Source of the DNA: Helicostylum pulchrum
Taxonomy: Eukaryota > Mucoromycota > Mucoromycetes > Mucorales > Mucoraceae
Direction of reading: 5' to 3'
Assembly (NCBI GenBank): GCA_025677825.1
Contig: JAIXMO010000017.1
Coordinates: 1-64,000 of the forward strand
Length of the DNA: 64,000 nt
Positions 54,464-64,000 of this stretch are shown here, piece after piece. The position numbers were made by a program, and so were the translations under genes. Positions within the stretch are counted from its first letter, which is position 1; the number at the start of each line of letters is the position of its first letter. The notes below the pieces were generated by a model that saw only the letters and a program-made list of their open reading frames with translations, had not been told where the DNA came from and did not search any database.

Positions 54464-57157
54464 ATGAGTAAAGAGAATCTCGTAAAAGTATCTCATCACT
54501 TGGAAACTAAAGCTTTATCCATTCTCAATGTTAAAAACCCCCTCGATTCCCCAGACTTTGACCCCACCCAATATTTAAATAAATTGTTTCCAAATGGTAT
54601 ATGAATATTAGTTTTTTTATAAAAAAAAACGTGTTTAACTTAAAAATTGCGTGTAGAACAGTCCTTGGGTTCTATTGATGGTGTTCTCAATAAATTACAA
54701 GTCAAGATGAAAGAGATGAATCAAGAAGCTGAAAGGTTGACTGATACACAGTTTATAAAAGGTAGTCAAGATGGAAATAAAGATTTGGATAAAGCAAAAG
54801 AAGCTATTCAGGTAAAATAAATATAAACGTGCTTTTGATACGAGTTATACCAAGTAACAAGTTTTTATGATATAGGAATTATTTAAAAAGATTCAGGATA
54901 TAAAATCAAAGGCAGCTCAGTCAGAATCGATGGTACAAGAGATAACTCATGATGTCAAATCACTCGATTATGCAAAGAGACATTTAACACATTCAGTTAC
55001 GGTATTAAAACGACTTCAAATGCTGGTTACAGCAGTAGATCAGTTAGAGACCATGTCTAAAAATAAGCAGTACAAGGAGAGTGCGCAATTACTGCAGGCA
55101 GTGATTCAATTGATGCAACATTTCAAATCGTATAAAAGCGTACCTCAAATATCCCAATTATCAGATAGAATTACAGCTTTAAAAAAGAATTTAGAGACGT
55201 GTGTTTTAAGAGAATTGGAAAATGGGTTTAATGTTGAAGGAGGACTTATTGGACAACCTTGGGTATTACACGACGCTTGTTTAGTAGCGTTTGTATTAGG
55301 CGAAACTACAAAAGAAAAGATTATCAGACGTTACGTGGATCTTCAACTGGTTAATTATAGGCAAATATTTAGACCTTTAGAAGAAGTATCTCAATTAGAC
55401 AATATCTCACGTCGATATGCGTTTTTAAAGCGCATCTTGAAAACGTGTGATGATGAACATGTTGATATTTTTCCTACGGCTTGGGCTGTCAGTGGTAGAA
55501 TTTGTGAGAAGTTTTGTGATTATACAAGATCTGATTTGGATTTGGTGATGAAGAATAATGCACCTGATGTCAAGGATTTATTAAAGGCGTTGCAGTTGAC
55601 GATTGAATTTGAAGGACAGTTAACAAAGAGATATGAAAAACATGTAAAAGAGAATGGTGAACCCATATTTACTTTTGATAAGAAAATCTCTGCGGCTTTC
55701 CAACCTTATCTTTACATCTATATTAATGCAGAGGATGTTACGATATCATCCATGATTAGTTCGTATACACAATCTGATTCGGCAGCGGAAGCAGAAGACG
55801 ATGGTACTATGGCCGTATTACCTTCTAGTACAGACTTGTTTTATTTTTACAGAGAGACATTAGTTCAATGTTCCAAATTTTCAACTGGAAAAGCGTTATT
55901 TGACCTGTGTCAATTATTTGCTAAACATTTGGACTCGTATTGTAATCAAATTATCTTGGATGGTTTAGCAAGAAATGAAAAAAAGCCAGTTACTGTGGAA
56001 CATTTTCGATTCGCTAGTTTGGCATTAAATACAGCAGATTATTGCTTTATGACTACCTCACAGTTAGAAGAGAAATTGAGAGAAAAGGTAGATGAAAACT
56101 ATTCGGATAAAGTGGATTTAGAAGGTGTCAAGGAAGGATTTATGAGAGCCATGTCTATTTGCATTGATGCTATTGTAAGGAGTTTAGAGCAAGCGTACGA
56201 TCAACAGTTTGTACAAATGACCAGACTTTCGTGGGGGACAATGGATACAGTTGGAGATCAGTCAGATTATATTAGTCAGATATTAGATATAATCAAGCGT
56301 AATGTTACTGCCGTAGGAAGAATCATTGCAAATAAAAGATATTATAGAACATTTAATGATCGATTTGCCGAGTAAGTTTTTTTTTACAAAAAGAAAAAAG
56401 AAATAGTTATTAACATTTTTTTACAAAGGGTTTTTATATCGAAATATTTAATTCAAATTTTCAAATGTAAACCTATTTCAGAAATTGGAGCAGAACAATT
56501 ATTACTGGATACACATTCAATTAAAACCTTGTTATTGGATATGCCATCTATGGGATCCTCTGATGGACCAGTTACTATACCCAATTCGTAAGTTGGGTGA
56601 TTACATATTGTCTTTTTAATCCACCCCCTAATATATATTATAGATATAGTCGAATTGTCAACAAAGGAATTTCTAAAGCCGAAGCTATTTTGAAAACAGT
56701 CATGTCACCAACTGAACCTGCCGAGGGTTATGTCGAAAACTACTTGTTACTTATAGGAGATAAACACGTTGGTAACTTTACAAGGTTATTAGATCTCAAG
56801 GGTATCAAGAAACAAGATCAAGGACCTTTGCTAGATATGTTTCAACGACGTATTCCTCATCATGATAATTTGACCGAAAACTCAAATTTATTACCTGCTG
56901 AATCCATCACTGGTGCAAATGCAAGTCCAGCTGTACTTCCTAGTTCTATTACAACATCTTTATCGAGTATAGCATCAACGGCTGCATCTAATTTTAATAC
57001 AACCAATTCTCCTTTCAGACCCAATGCTTCTTCGCCTACTCAATCTTCGCCTACAGGTGAAGGAACGCGTGGTAGATTAAATGAGAACTTTAGAAAGTTG
57101 GTTATGACTGGTATGGCTTTCCGTAAAGATTTGCAAGAACGAAGAGAAAATCAATAA
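54464..57157 (+). CDS. VPS53: VPS53, subunit of the GARP/EARP tethering complex
   Basis: Five exons (54464-54596, 54657-54811, 54876-56371, 56429-56587, 56644-57157) in phase. The start [20 protein letters not shown] is the conserved N-terminal Vps53 motif. A coiled-coil section follows, then [20 protein letters not shown] and MLVTAVDQL. The rest is helical rods typical of CATCHR tethers, ending in [18 protein letters not shown] and a Ser/Thr-rich tail with [10 protein letters not shown]. In GARP, Vps53 with Vps51/52/54 tethers endosome-derived vesicles at the trans-Golgi network. The length, about 818 residues, is usual for the family. Frame intact. Confidence 0.93.
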
Positions 57158-57231
57158 AAAAAAAAGTATTATTATTTAATATATTGCTGTCAAAAAATAA
57201 ACTACATAATATTCTTGGGCTTTTAATATTT

Positions 57232-58062
57232 TTATAAAAGCCATTGTTCCAATAATTTAACAATAGTATCTCTTCTCATGGCTTTTGCAACGGGTATGAA
57301 ATATGCAGCTAAATGGCGAGTTTGTTCCGTTGATTTGGTTTGATATATGTCGGTTAGTACAGTTAGTAACTGAGACTCTTTGTATCTGTTTGTGGTCTTG
57401 ATTTGTCGTAATATAGATTTTTTAAGTGGCCATAAAGATGCAAATGATTGTAATGATTTTGGTGAAGGAGGAGTGATTGGTGTACTTGGGGATTTTTTTA
57501 CTGCAACTTCTTCGGCTATTTGGTTTTAGGCAAGTTAACAAAAAAACATGCATATATTTAATTTCGTTTTACCTTGTGGGGTATTTAACCTTGCTCGTTT
57601 CTTGGCTATTAATTTAGGTACAATTTCGGTATTTTGATACGAGGTATCTTCGTCAGGTTCTGATAAAGATCGTTTAAGAGTTTGTAAAGGTGTTTGAAGT
57701 TGAGGTGTTTGGAGTTGAGGAGTTATAAGTGTTGGCAAGGTAATGGCGTCGCTCCAGAATGCAGTTCGTAATCGTTCTAAAACTTCAACCAGTTCACTTC
57801 TTTGAACATCAAATATATTGTCACATAATGGTTTTGAAGACTATATAAAAAAAAAAAAAAAAAAAAAGTTGAAATAGGTAACGCGTTTAATCCACTATAT
57901 ATATATATAAACGAATTTACCCTTTTTGAATCTAAACCATCGCTAGGACTAATAGATTCAGATAACTATTACAATATGTTCATTAGTTGATATATAAATG
58001 TGTAACTGTTTTTTTTAACTTACATCGGATAATGGAGGACATTTAGTTTTTGTAATAGACAT
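57232..58062 (-). CDS. Unrecognised protein with helical C-terminal domain
   Basis: The gene starts at 58060-58062 (MSITKTKCPPLSDVS) and ends at 57232-57234. Exons: the start; a short one (SESISPSDGLDSKR); a longer one with VQRSELVEVLERLRTAFWSD, then PQLQTPQLQTPLQTLKR; and the last with ASLWPLKKSILRQIKTTNRY, then KAMRRDTIVKLLEQWLL. The middle has a short LQTP repeat, and KKRAR looks like a nuclear signal. I do not recognise the family. The C-terminal helices look like a small folded domain. It is convergent with VPS53 (stops about 75 bp apart). Confidence 0.6.
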
Positions 58063-58189
58063 GGTTTGGATACAAATAAAAAGTTGTTTTTTTTTCGAAA
58101 AAAAGAATTGTTTGAAAAAAGGCGGGGTGATAAAAATATCTTGAAGTAACATGGTATTTTGAACTAGAAGACAAATGAAATCTAACAAG

Positions 58190-58592
58190 TGGGAAGTATG
58201 TCGAGGATGAGCTTTTGGAAACAATCATTGAAGCGGTTAGTGATGAACCTGCTAGCTTATGCAGTAGAAAGAGGAAAAAGGATAAGAGAGCTATCAGCTC
58301 TATTGCCAAAGCGTCTGGATCAAAGTACTGTCATAAATGTGGTCTCATATTTAGACAATACAACAACCATCACAACTCTTCTTTGGAATTTGATTCGAGT
58401 GAAACTAAGTGCAGGATTGAAGATGGAACTGGTACAAGTAGCTTTATTGAAGAAGGATTTTATAAGCTCCCGCGAACCTCGAAAGACATGTTTGACGATT
58501 TACTGGAAGAAGTAAACTTTGATGACCGATCTATTACAATTGGGTTCCTACACTCTGGATTATCTAGTACGGTTATACAATTGGACAGATGA
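58190..58592 (+). pseudogene. Fragment of the PD-(D/E)XK-like family (C-terminal part)
   Basis: A frame reads KASGSKYCHKCGLIFRQYNN, NSSLEFDSSE, GFYKLPRTSKDMFDDLLEEV and ITIGFLHSGLSSTVIQLDR, then TGA. The order matches that of 12935-14422: core, KLPKT+DM, GFL..GL, LD. The position of the core Asp is Gly here (CGLIF for .DLIF). The start is missing and the rest of the C-terminus is absent, so it is a truncated, inactive copy. Confidence 0.65.
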
Positions 58593-58998
58593 TATCTCCG
58601 GTTTGACACCTTCAAATGAGTCGTTTCAGTGGAGTCTTCTCTTTAATTTTTTTATAACCCGCCAACTGCATCCATTTTAAGAAAAAGGTTGATGTGAGTG
58701 GATGAAAATTACTACATGAAATAAAACACATTTCTCGCTATTTTATTTAAAATGGCTTTAATATATAAAAGCACACCGTATATATTTAATCAAGTAACGA
58801 TAATACTTTTAATGTTATTACTGACAAGGAGAAAATGTGAGTCAAAGCGTCCTTTCTTTCACCAAGTTTTCAATCCCAGGACATGACGTCGTCGTCGGCA
58901 AAATGTTAGTGGCTTATTAAGATTTCTATTGGTTTTTTTACACTGCGTATCCCTCTATTGTTATTTTTCTTTTTTTCCAACTAAACAATTAAAACAAA
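58593..58998. other. Upstream region of the U2AF gene; no gene
   Basis: AT-rich. The last ~100 bp are the probable U2AF promoter. Confidence 0.4.
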
Positions 58999-59911
58999 AT
59001 GGCTGAATATCTTGCAAGTATTTACGGTACTGAAAAAGACAAGTAAGTTTTGAAGAATAGACTTTATACATGCTGCTTAAAATACTAATATGATAACTTT
59101 TTTTTAATAGAGTAAACTGTTCCTTTTATTTTAAGGTAAAATAGATATTAGTTTATATATTTAGAGGTAGTTTTTATTAACGCAGGGACATCTAGATTGG
59201 TGCTTGTCGCCACGGTGAACGTTGCTCAAGAAAACACGTAAAGCCTACTTTTTCACAAACACTTTTAATCGCCAACATGTATAAAAACCCAGCACACGAT
59301 CCTAATGTTCATTTAACCGAAAGCCAACTTCAAGAAGACTTTGATTTATTCTATGAAGATATATTTTGCGAACTTGCTAAATTTGGTGAAGTAGAAGAGA
59401 TGGTTGTTTGTGATAATGTAGGAGACCACTTGGTAGGAAATGTATACTGTCAATATCGTTTAGAGGAATCTGCTGGTAATGCAGTAGCTAATCTGAATAA
59501 TCGTTTTTACGCAGGTATATATACAAATATATTATTTAATAGCATGTTATGAAAAAGAATAATGAATTAAATTTTTCTTTTTATAAAGGTCGACCTTTAT
59601 ATGCAGAGTTATCACCAGTAACCGATTTTAGGGAAGCTTGTTGCAGGCAACATGAGATATCAGAATGTAACCGTGGAGGTTTCTGTAACTTTATGCATTT
59701 GAAACACCCTTCGCGTGCGTTACGACGAGAGTTATATGAGGGACAGAGAATGGACATTAGAGAAAAACGTAGGGAAGAAATGCGTCGTGAAGAAGAAGAG
59801 AGAAGAAATAGAGATAGAGATTATCATGGTGGTGAAAGACCCGAATTTAAAACTGAATTCAAGCCTGAATTCAAAACCGAATTTAAGAGTCCTGAAAGAG
59901 CAGAATACTAA
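58999..59911 (+). CDS. U2AF1: U2AF small subunit (U2AF35)
   Basis: Four exons starting at the ATG 58999 ([15 protein letters not shown]). The first zinc knuckle is [20 protein letters not shown], completed after an intron. The UHM follows with [30 protein letters not shown] and [20 protein letters not shown]. The second zinc finger is [17 protein letters not shown]. The C-terminus is an Arg/Glu-rich helix and an [15 protein letters not shown] repeat in place of the usual RS/Gly-rich tail. The protein recognises the 3' splice-site AG with U2AF65. All three introns are short, and their YAG acceptors are the sites this protein would read. Confidence 0.95.
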
Positions 59912-60121
59912 ACAAGAAGAAAAAAAAATACCACATTTATAAAAAAAAATAACTTATATATCGTTACAGGTTTATATAAATATACATGTATATTTTTTTT
60001 TTGTAGCTAAAATAAATAAATAAAAAAAAAACCTCCCCTTTTAACAATCTGTAAATAATAAGTGACAATATCAGTGTGTTAAAGTGAATATGCAAAAATA
60101 GTTTATTCAAGTATAGTTTGA
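59912..60121. other. Convergent gap between U2AF and FSP1-like genes
   Basis: AT-rich, with several A and T runs. No gene recognised. Confidence 0.4.
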
Positions 60122-61745
60122 TTAGCACTCTGAAAGTAAGTGTCTATCGTTAGACATACCATCAGCATCTTTTCTTAATAAATCAATACGACTGGATGCT
60201 GCTGAGGAAGAAGAACCATCTTCTGGTCGAAAGAATTGGGTTTGATCAGGAAGTGTCAATGTCTTTGGAAATTTACCCAAAATACTAGACTTTTTACTTG
60301 TTTCTTGAACAATCTTGAAGAACTGCTTTTCATTAAAATATTTAAGCACTTGCCAAGTTGGGTTTAAAAACGACAGTTTTCTTTCAAAAAACGAAAGTCG
60401 CTCTATTAAAATAAAAATAAAATGCTTTAGGGGATAGTTAAATAATATAAGGCGTATACTTTACTTTTACCGAGTCCTCCTTGAGATTCAACACCGTGTA
60501 AAGTTTTAGTAGGAGGAGCTAATAAGCCTTTTGTGCCTTGTGCAATAGGATCTTTTCCTTTTTCCATACGACAGATGTTTCTGGCAATACAGACACCTGC
60601 TAACGTAGCAGCATAAGCCGTCTTTTCTTCAATGACATTTGTTACATCTCCGCCAGCAAAAATATGATTGTATTTCCAATGCTCGATTTGAAGTGTGGGT
60701 CTTACGCGAACGGAACCGTTGACGTCGATGCAGGTATCAAGCGGGGGTTCATTGGTACTTGTCAAAATAAAACTGGTGTTCAATTTGACACCGGTAGCCA
60801 TCAAGACCAGGAAATCCTGTTCTGAATACTTGTTACCGCTTGAACCGTAATGAACGTTGTAATCTTGTGTATTGCAAGTGGTAATTCTTTCGTTTACGAG
60901 GATTTCGATACCGAGACTGGCAAGGTATTCTTCGGCTCGCTTGCGTTGCTTTTCGTCGGCACGGTAAATGATCTTGTCGCGAGCTTCAATAAGGACAATT
61001 TGCTTTTTAACAGAGTATAAAGCGTCTTGTTGCTTTTTACCAATGGCTGCTGCAAGTTCACAACCAACGAGTCCAGCTCCTACAAACAAAAATTACTTTA
61101 ATACTAAATTCTTTATTTTAATAAATGGTTTACTAACCTACGATTAAAATGTGCTTAGCATTTTCTATTTCTGTTGCAATTTTGTCAAGTCCGGCAGTTC
61201 TATATAATGAAGAAGAATCGCTTGATTTTAATTGGCATGAATAAGAGGAACCAGTTCCTATCACTAAATAATCAAAATAAATCTTTTTTTTTTTAAGAAG
61301 AATGTGTTAGTGTATAAAATAAAAAAGTATACATTTAGAAGGGTTTTACTTTTTCGTCGTTCACTTTAACACATTTCGCATCTTCACAGATATCTTCTAC
61401 ATATCCAATGATTACTTTTCCTTTGACGATATAGGAACCATGAGTAAATCTTAGAGAAGATATCTTTTCGGCATTGACTACTTTAGATACAATCTGAGGT
61501 GTGTACTCAAATGAATCTACAATACGATAAATTAGTAAATTACTTTATTTGTTTCTTCTAGATTATAAACCTTTTGTATCAATTAAAGTAACGTGGAATA
61601 AAGGCATTGGGTCTAGAGCAGATCCCACAGAAAAACCCTAAAAATGATAAGGTTAGATTTAAAAAGAACGTGGAATTTTTAAATATAGAACGCTTACGGT
61701 GAACCCACCACCGATAATAACAACTCTTTTTTGAAGTATACTCAT
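60122..61745 (-). CDS. FSP1/AIF2-like FAD-NAD(P)H oxidoreductase
   Basis: The stop is at 60122-60124 and the ATG at 61743-61745. The N-terminal Rossmann fold is SILQKRVVIIGGGFTGF. A second GxGxxG is ILIVGAGLVGCELAA. The FAD-closing motif is HIFAGGDVTNVIEEKTAYAA. The end is a long Ser-rich tail (SSSSAASSRIDLLRK). This is the class II NADH:quinone / AIFM2-FSP1 type, membrane-associated quinone reductase, which in animals protects lipids from peroxidation. Substrate is inferred. Several exons with introns of 50-75 bp; the frame is continuous. The ATG is only 31 bp past the stop of the RGS gene upstream, and a 55-bp predicted intron would join the two in one frame. Confidence 0.85.
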
Positions 61746-61776
61746 TGGACCTGTATTTATTTTACTTTTATTTGAA

Positions 61777-62426
61777 CTACATGTATAAAAAAGAGTCAAT
61801 ATCAGCTAAAATTGTATATTTTCTTTTATAGTACCTAATAGTTGCTCGTGGTGTTCGCAAGAACTCAGTTAGTTTATCTCTCTATAAAGAATGATGTGAT
61901 GTTTTAGAAGGAGAGAGGGGATTTATTTCTATAACAACAAAGTGCGCACACTTACAAGCATAGATAAAACTTCTTGTTCAGTTTCTTTTAGTAAATCTAA
62001 TGCATCATCTCTTGTGATAACAGACCACCTAAGAGACTGTAATTGATCTTTTACACTTTCTTGTGTGTTTACGTTTAATTCAAGAGGTGCATCTAATACA
62101 ACAAAAGTGTCATAAATTCTTGAGGTGACACATTTTTTTAAGTCTTGCATGTTACAAAAAAGTATATATATATATATATTTTTTTTTTACCTTGTGAAAA
62201 TCTTCTCGATATCTTCCGGAGTGCCTGACTCGTGTCGTAATTGATTCATTGCTTCGATGAATAATAAATTCTCTTGTGACCAGGTTTGGGTTAAATAGTC
62301 TTCGAATGCTGCTAAAAGCATTGGATCTTTTAATACTTCGTCAAGGCTGAAATCTGGTATATCTGCAATTAATTCACTTAAATGAATTGAAGGACCCTTT
62401 GTATTCCTTTTAAATTTACTAAACAT
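61777..62426 (-). CDS. RGS-domain protein (possibly the 5' part of an RGS-FSP1 fusion)
   Basis: The ATG at 62424-62426 gives MFSKFKRNTKGPSIHLSEL. The RGS box runs across four exons: SLDEVLKDPMLLAAFEDYL, TWSQENLLFIEAMNQLR, then RIYDTFVVLDAPLELNV and DALDLLKETEQEVLSML, then RDKLTEFLRTPRATIR (61835-61881). The E-N-L-x-F and APLE(L)NV elements are the RGS hallmarks for binding Galpha-GTP. Without a further splice the frame ends YYKRKYTILADIDSFLYM at TAG 61777-61779. With a splice of GTACTA..CATGTAG it continues SSNKSKINTGP into the FSP1-like ATG. Both outcomes are possible on this sequence. Confidence 0.85.
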
Positions 62427-64000
62427 TGGGTTTCTTTGTTTTTGATAACTGTAATTGTAAAAATAATATAAAAGAGAGAGAGAGAGAGAGATATTTTAGA
62501 GCGAAATCCATTTTTTTTTTTAGGGATTGATAAAGATTTTTTTTAAAACGGAAATTGAATTGGGGTGGGTGAAATACCACTCACTTTTTGTTGTTTTTTT
62601 TTGCGTTTTGCTGGATATGAACCCGATAGAAGAAAGGAAAAGGATCGACTATTATAAATGAAACGAATTGTACAAGTATGGACAGTGTCTTTTTTTTTTT
62701 TGGAAACATATCCAATTATACTAACCAATATTATACGACCCATTTTTATCATTTTGGGCTGTATCCGTTTCCTCAATGTACATTCGGATTGAAATAATCT
62801 GATACTATTTTTTTTGATAAATATTTACTGCTTGAAAAATAATAATTTAAACATGCGGTTTTTTTTCAGAGCTTTTTTTTTAAATAGTTGTACATACCAT
62901 TAAGGTTGTAAAAAAAATTGGTCCTCGTTCTTTTTTTGATATATAAAATTACTAATTTTGAATACGCTTTGTCTCGATTCGTCTATTTAGGCGCGCATTT
63001 ATAGATATAAATGCAGAAACGTTTGATCCTGACATGTAGCAGTTTGAAATAAGTAAACCTTTTTTTTTTTCGTTAAAAAAGAATTACTTAATCTACCGGC
63101 GGTAAATCTATTTACAACGGATCATTCTATTATACATGTGGTCTCTTCTTATTAACTGCTTGTTTATTTCGATCTTTTCTCTAAAGGAGACACTGTTACA
63201 CATACTGCTGTCATTTTTTTCTCATCCCTGTTTCTTTTGAGGGTTTTGCAGAAAAAAAGGGATCGCCACATACCTTCTTACAAAACTTGTATTTTTTTTA
63301 GGTTTACTATACCGAGTAACGCGTTTAAAAAATAAACATTCACGAGGATGTGGTTAATAGATAGTAATATTGAACAAGCGTAAATGAGTGTACTTTGATA
63401 AACCACGCCATATCTAATCAATCACTCTAACTATCTTCTATACAAATGCCGTTTCAAATCAAAGTTCCAGTGAACTGGTAGGGCAAAAATATTAATAACA
63501 TTTTATTCAAATTGAAGCTAGCTTTCGCTTTGATTATAAAGTGAAATGAGACAGGTTCTGTATAAATGTATATTTTTTTTTCATGGGAATAATGTGGTGG
63601 CAGTTTTAAGTTTTTTTGTTTGAACCCTTTCATCTGTGGATCTTCCACGTGTCACGCATATTTTTCAATCACAAAATCAGGGTATAGTCAACCAACCAGG
63701 TTTTACTTACTGTAGTTATGTATCGCCCCATTTTGCCGCATCAAAATGGTTAGTCATATTAAGTCACTATATCCCTATCACCCCTCTTCTCGGGTTTAAG
63801 GGAACTATATCACCCCAGACCCTAATTTGCTTATATAATTTAGTTTGTAGTTTCAACTACGTAAAAAAATAAATAAAGAAGGCGGTAGTATGTTTCGAGT
63901 TTATCCATGGGAAGGAGGGGGGGAGGGTCTCTTTTTTTTTAATTATAAAAAAAGACGTCTGTCTTCCGTTAACTACCATTGATTTTAATATCGGTAACAC
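62427..64000. other. Gene-free stretch at the right edge
   Basis: The proximal part, with an (AG)n run at 62473-62491, is the RGS gene promoter. Beyond it are poly-T/A tracts and no coding frame. A G run followed by AGGGTCTCT lies at 63912-63932. Confidence 0.45.

Noticed and set aside
62543..62776. Lys-rich frame upstream of the RGS gene
   Set aside because: Low-complexity reading of A/T tracts in the promoter.
63454..63872. Two frames near the right edge
   Set aside because: No domain, no codon bias, no splice context.
1..64000. tRNA, rRNA and CRISPR arrays
   Set aside because: No tRNA B-box (GGTTCGAATCC type) with a matching A-box, no rRNA-like sequence and no regularly spaced repeats with unique spacers were found. 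The tandem repeats seen are microsatellites or transposon ends.

Overview
The window is nuclear DNA of a filamentous fungus, most likely an early-diverging Mucoromycota/Mucorales species. The evidence is high A+T content with many homopolymer runs, short GT..AG introns of about 50-75 bp, compact intron-rich housekeeping genes, a Zn2Cys6 transcription factor, and repeat families I recognise from Mucorales (a DDE_3 mariner-type transposase, Cryptons, Fanzor, and dispersed PD-(D/E)XK-like proteins). No tRNA, rRNA or CRISPR was found.

Layout. 1-627 is the 3' end of a membrane protein gene. 1.1-9.4 kb is a mobile-element graveyard: a 380-bp fragment of a PD-(D/E)XK-like gene, a MULE transposase relic, a nearly full-length but broken Crypton tyrosine-recombinase gene (+), a long broken Fanzor (TnpB-like, RuvC nuclease) gene on the opposite strand, and a second truncated Crypton. 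10.5-11.6 kb holds an AIG1/FAR-17a membrane hydrolase gene. 12.9-14.4 kb is a longer, decayed copy of the PD-(D/E)XK-like gene, whose middle is almost the same as the fragment at 1.1 kb. 15.6-19.3 kb is a Zn2Cys6 transcription factor with a 12-nt microexon. 20-23.5 kb holds a third Crypton C-terminal remnant and another decayed PD-(D/E)XK-like gene. 23.5-27.1 kb is gene-poor with a mariner remnant.

27.1-40.2 kb is mostly ordinary genes: a SHG1/BOD1-like COMPASS subunit, an MDR-family NADP oxidoreductase, an F-box relic and a full F-box gene, cyclase-associated protein (CAP/Srv2), a CS-domain + Sel1-repeat tail-anchored protein, and a BTB + CAP-Gly fusion. 40.2-54.4 kb is gene-poor: a decayed gene carrying a 194-bp hairpin-ended MITE, a tandem array of four two-zinc-finger genes with duplicated promoters, a possible Cys/Trp-rich micropeptide gene and one orphan gene. 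54.4-62.4 kb is housekeeping again: VPS53 (GARP tethering complex), an orphan gene, U2AF small subunit, and an RGS domain gene running directly into an FSP1/AIF2-like oxidoreductase gene.

The most unusual signals are (i) the Crypton-Fanzor-Crypton arrangement, (ii) the RGS/FSP1 junction, whose reading frame stays open across a predicted 55-bp intron, so that one fused protein is possible, (iii) the BTB-CAP-Gly fusion, (iv) the tandem zinc-finger array and (v) the dispersed nuclease-like family seen at five loci. All identifications rest on reading motifs by eye; no database search was run.
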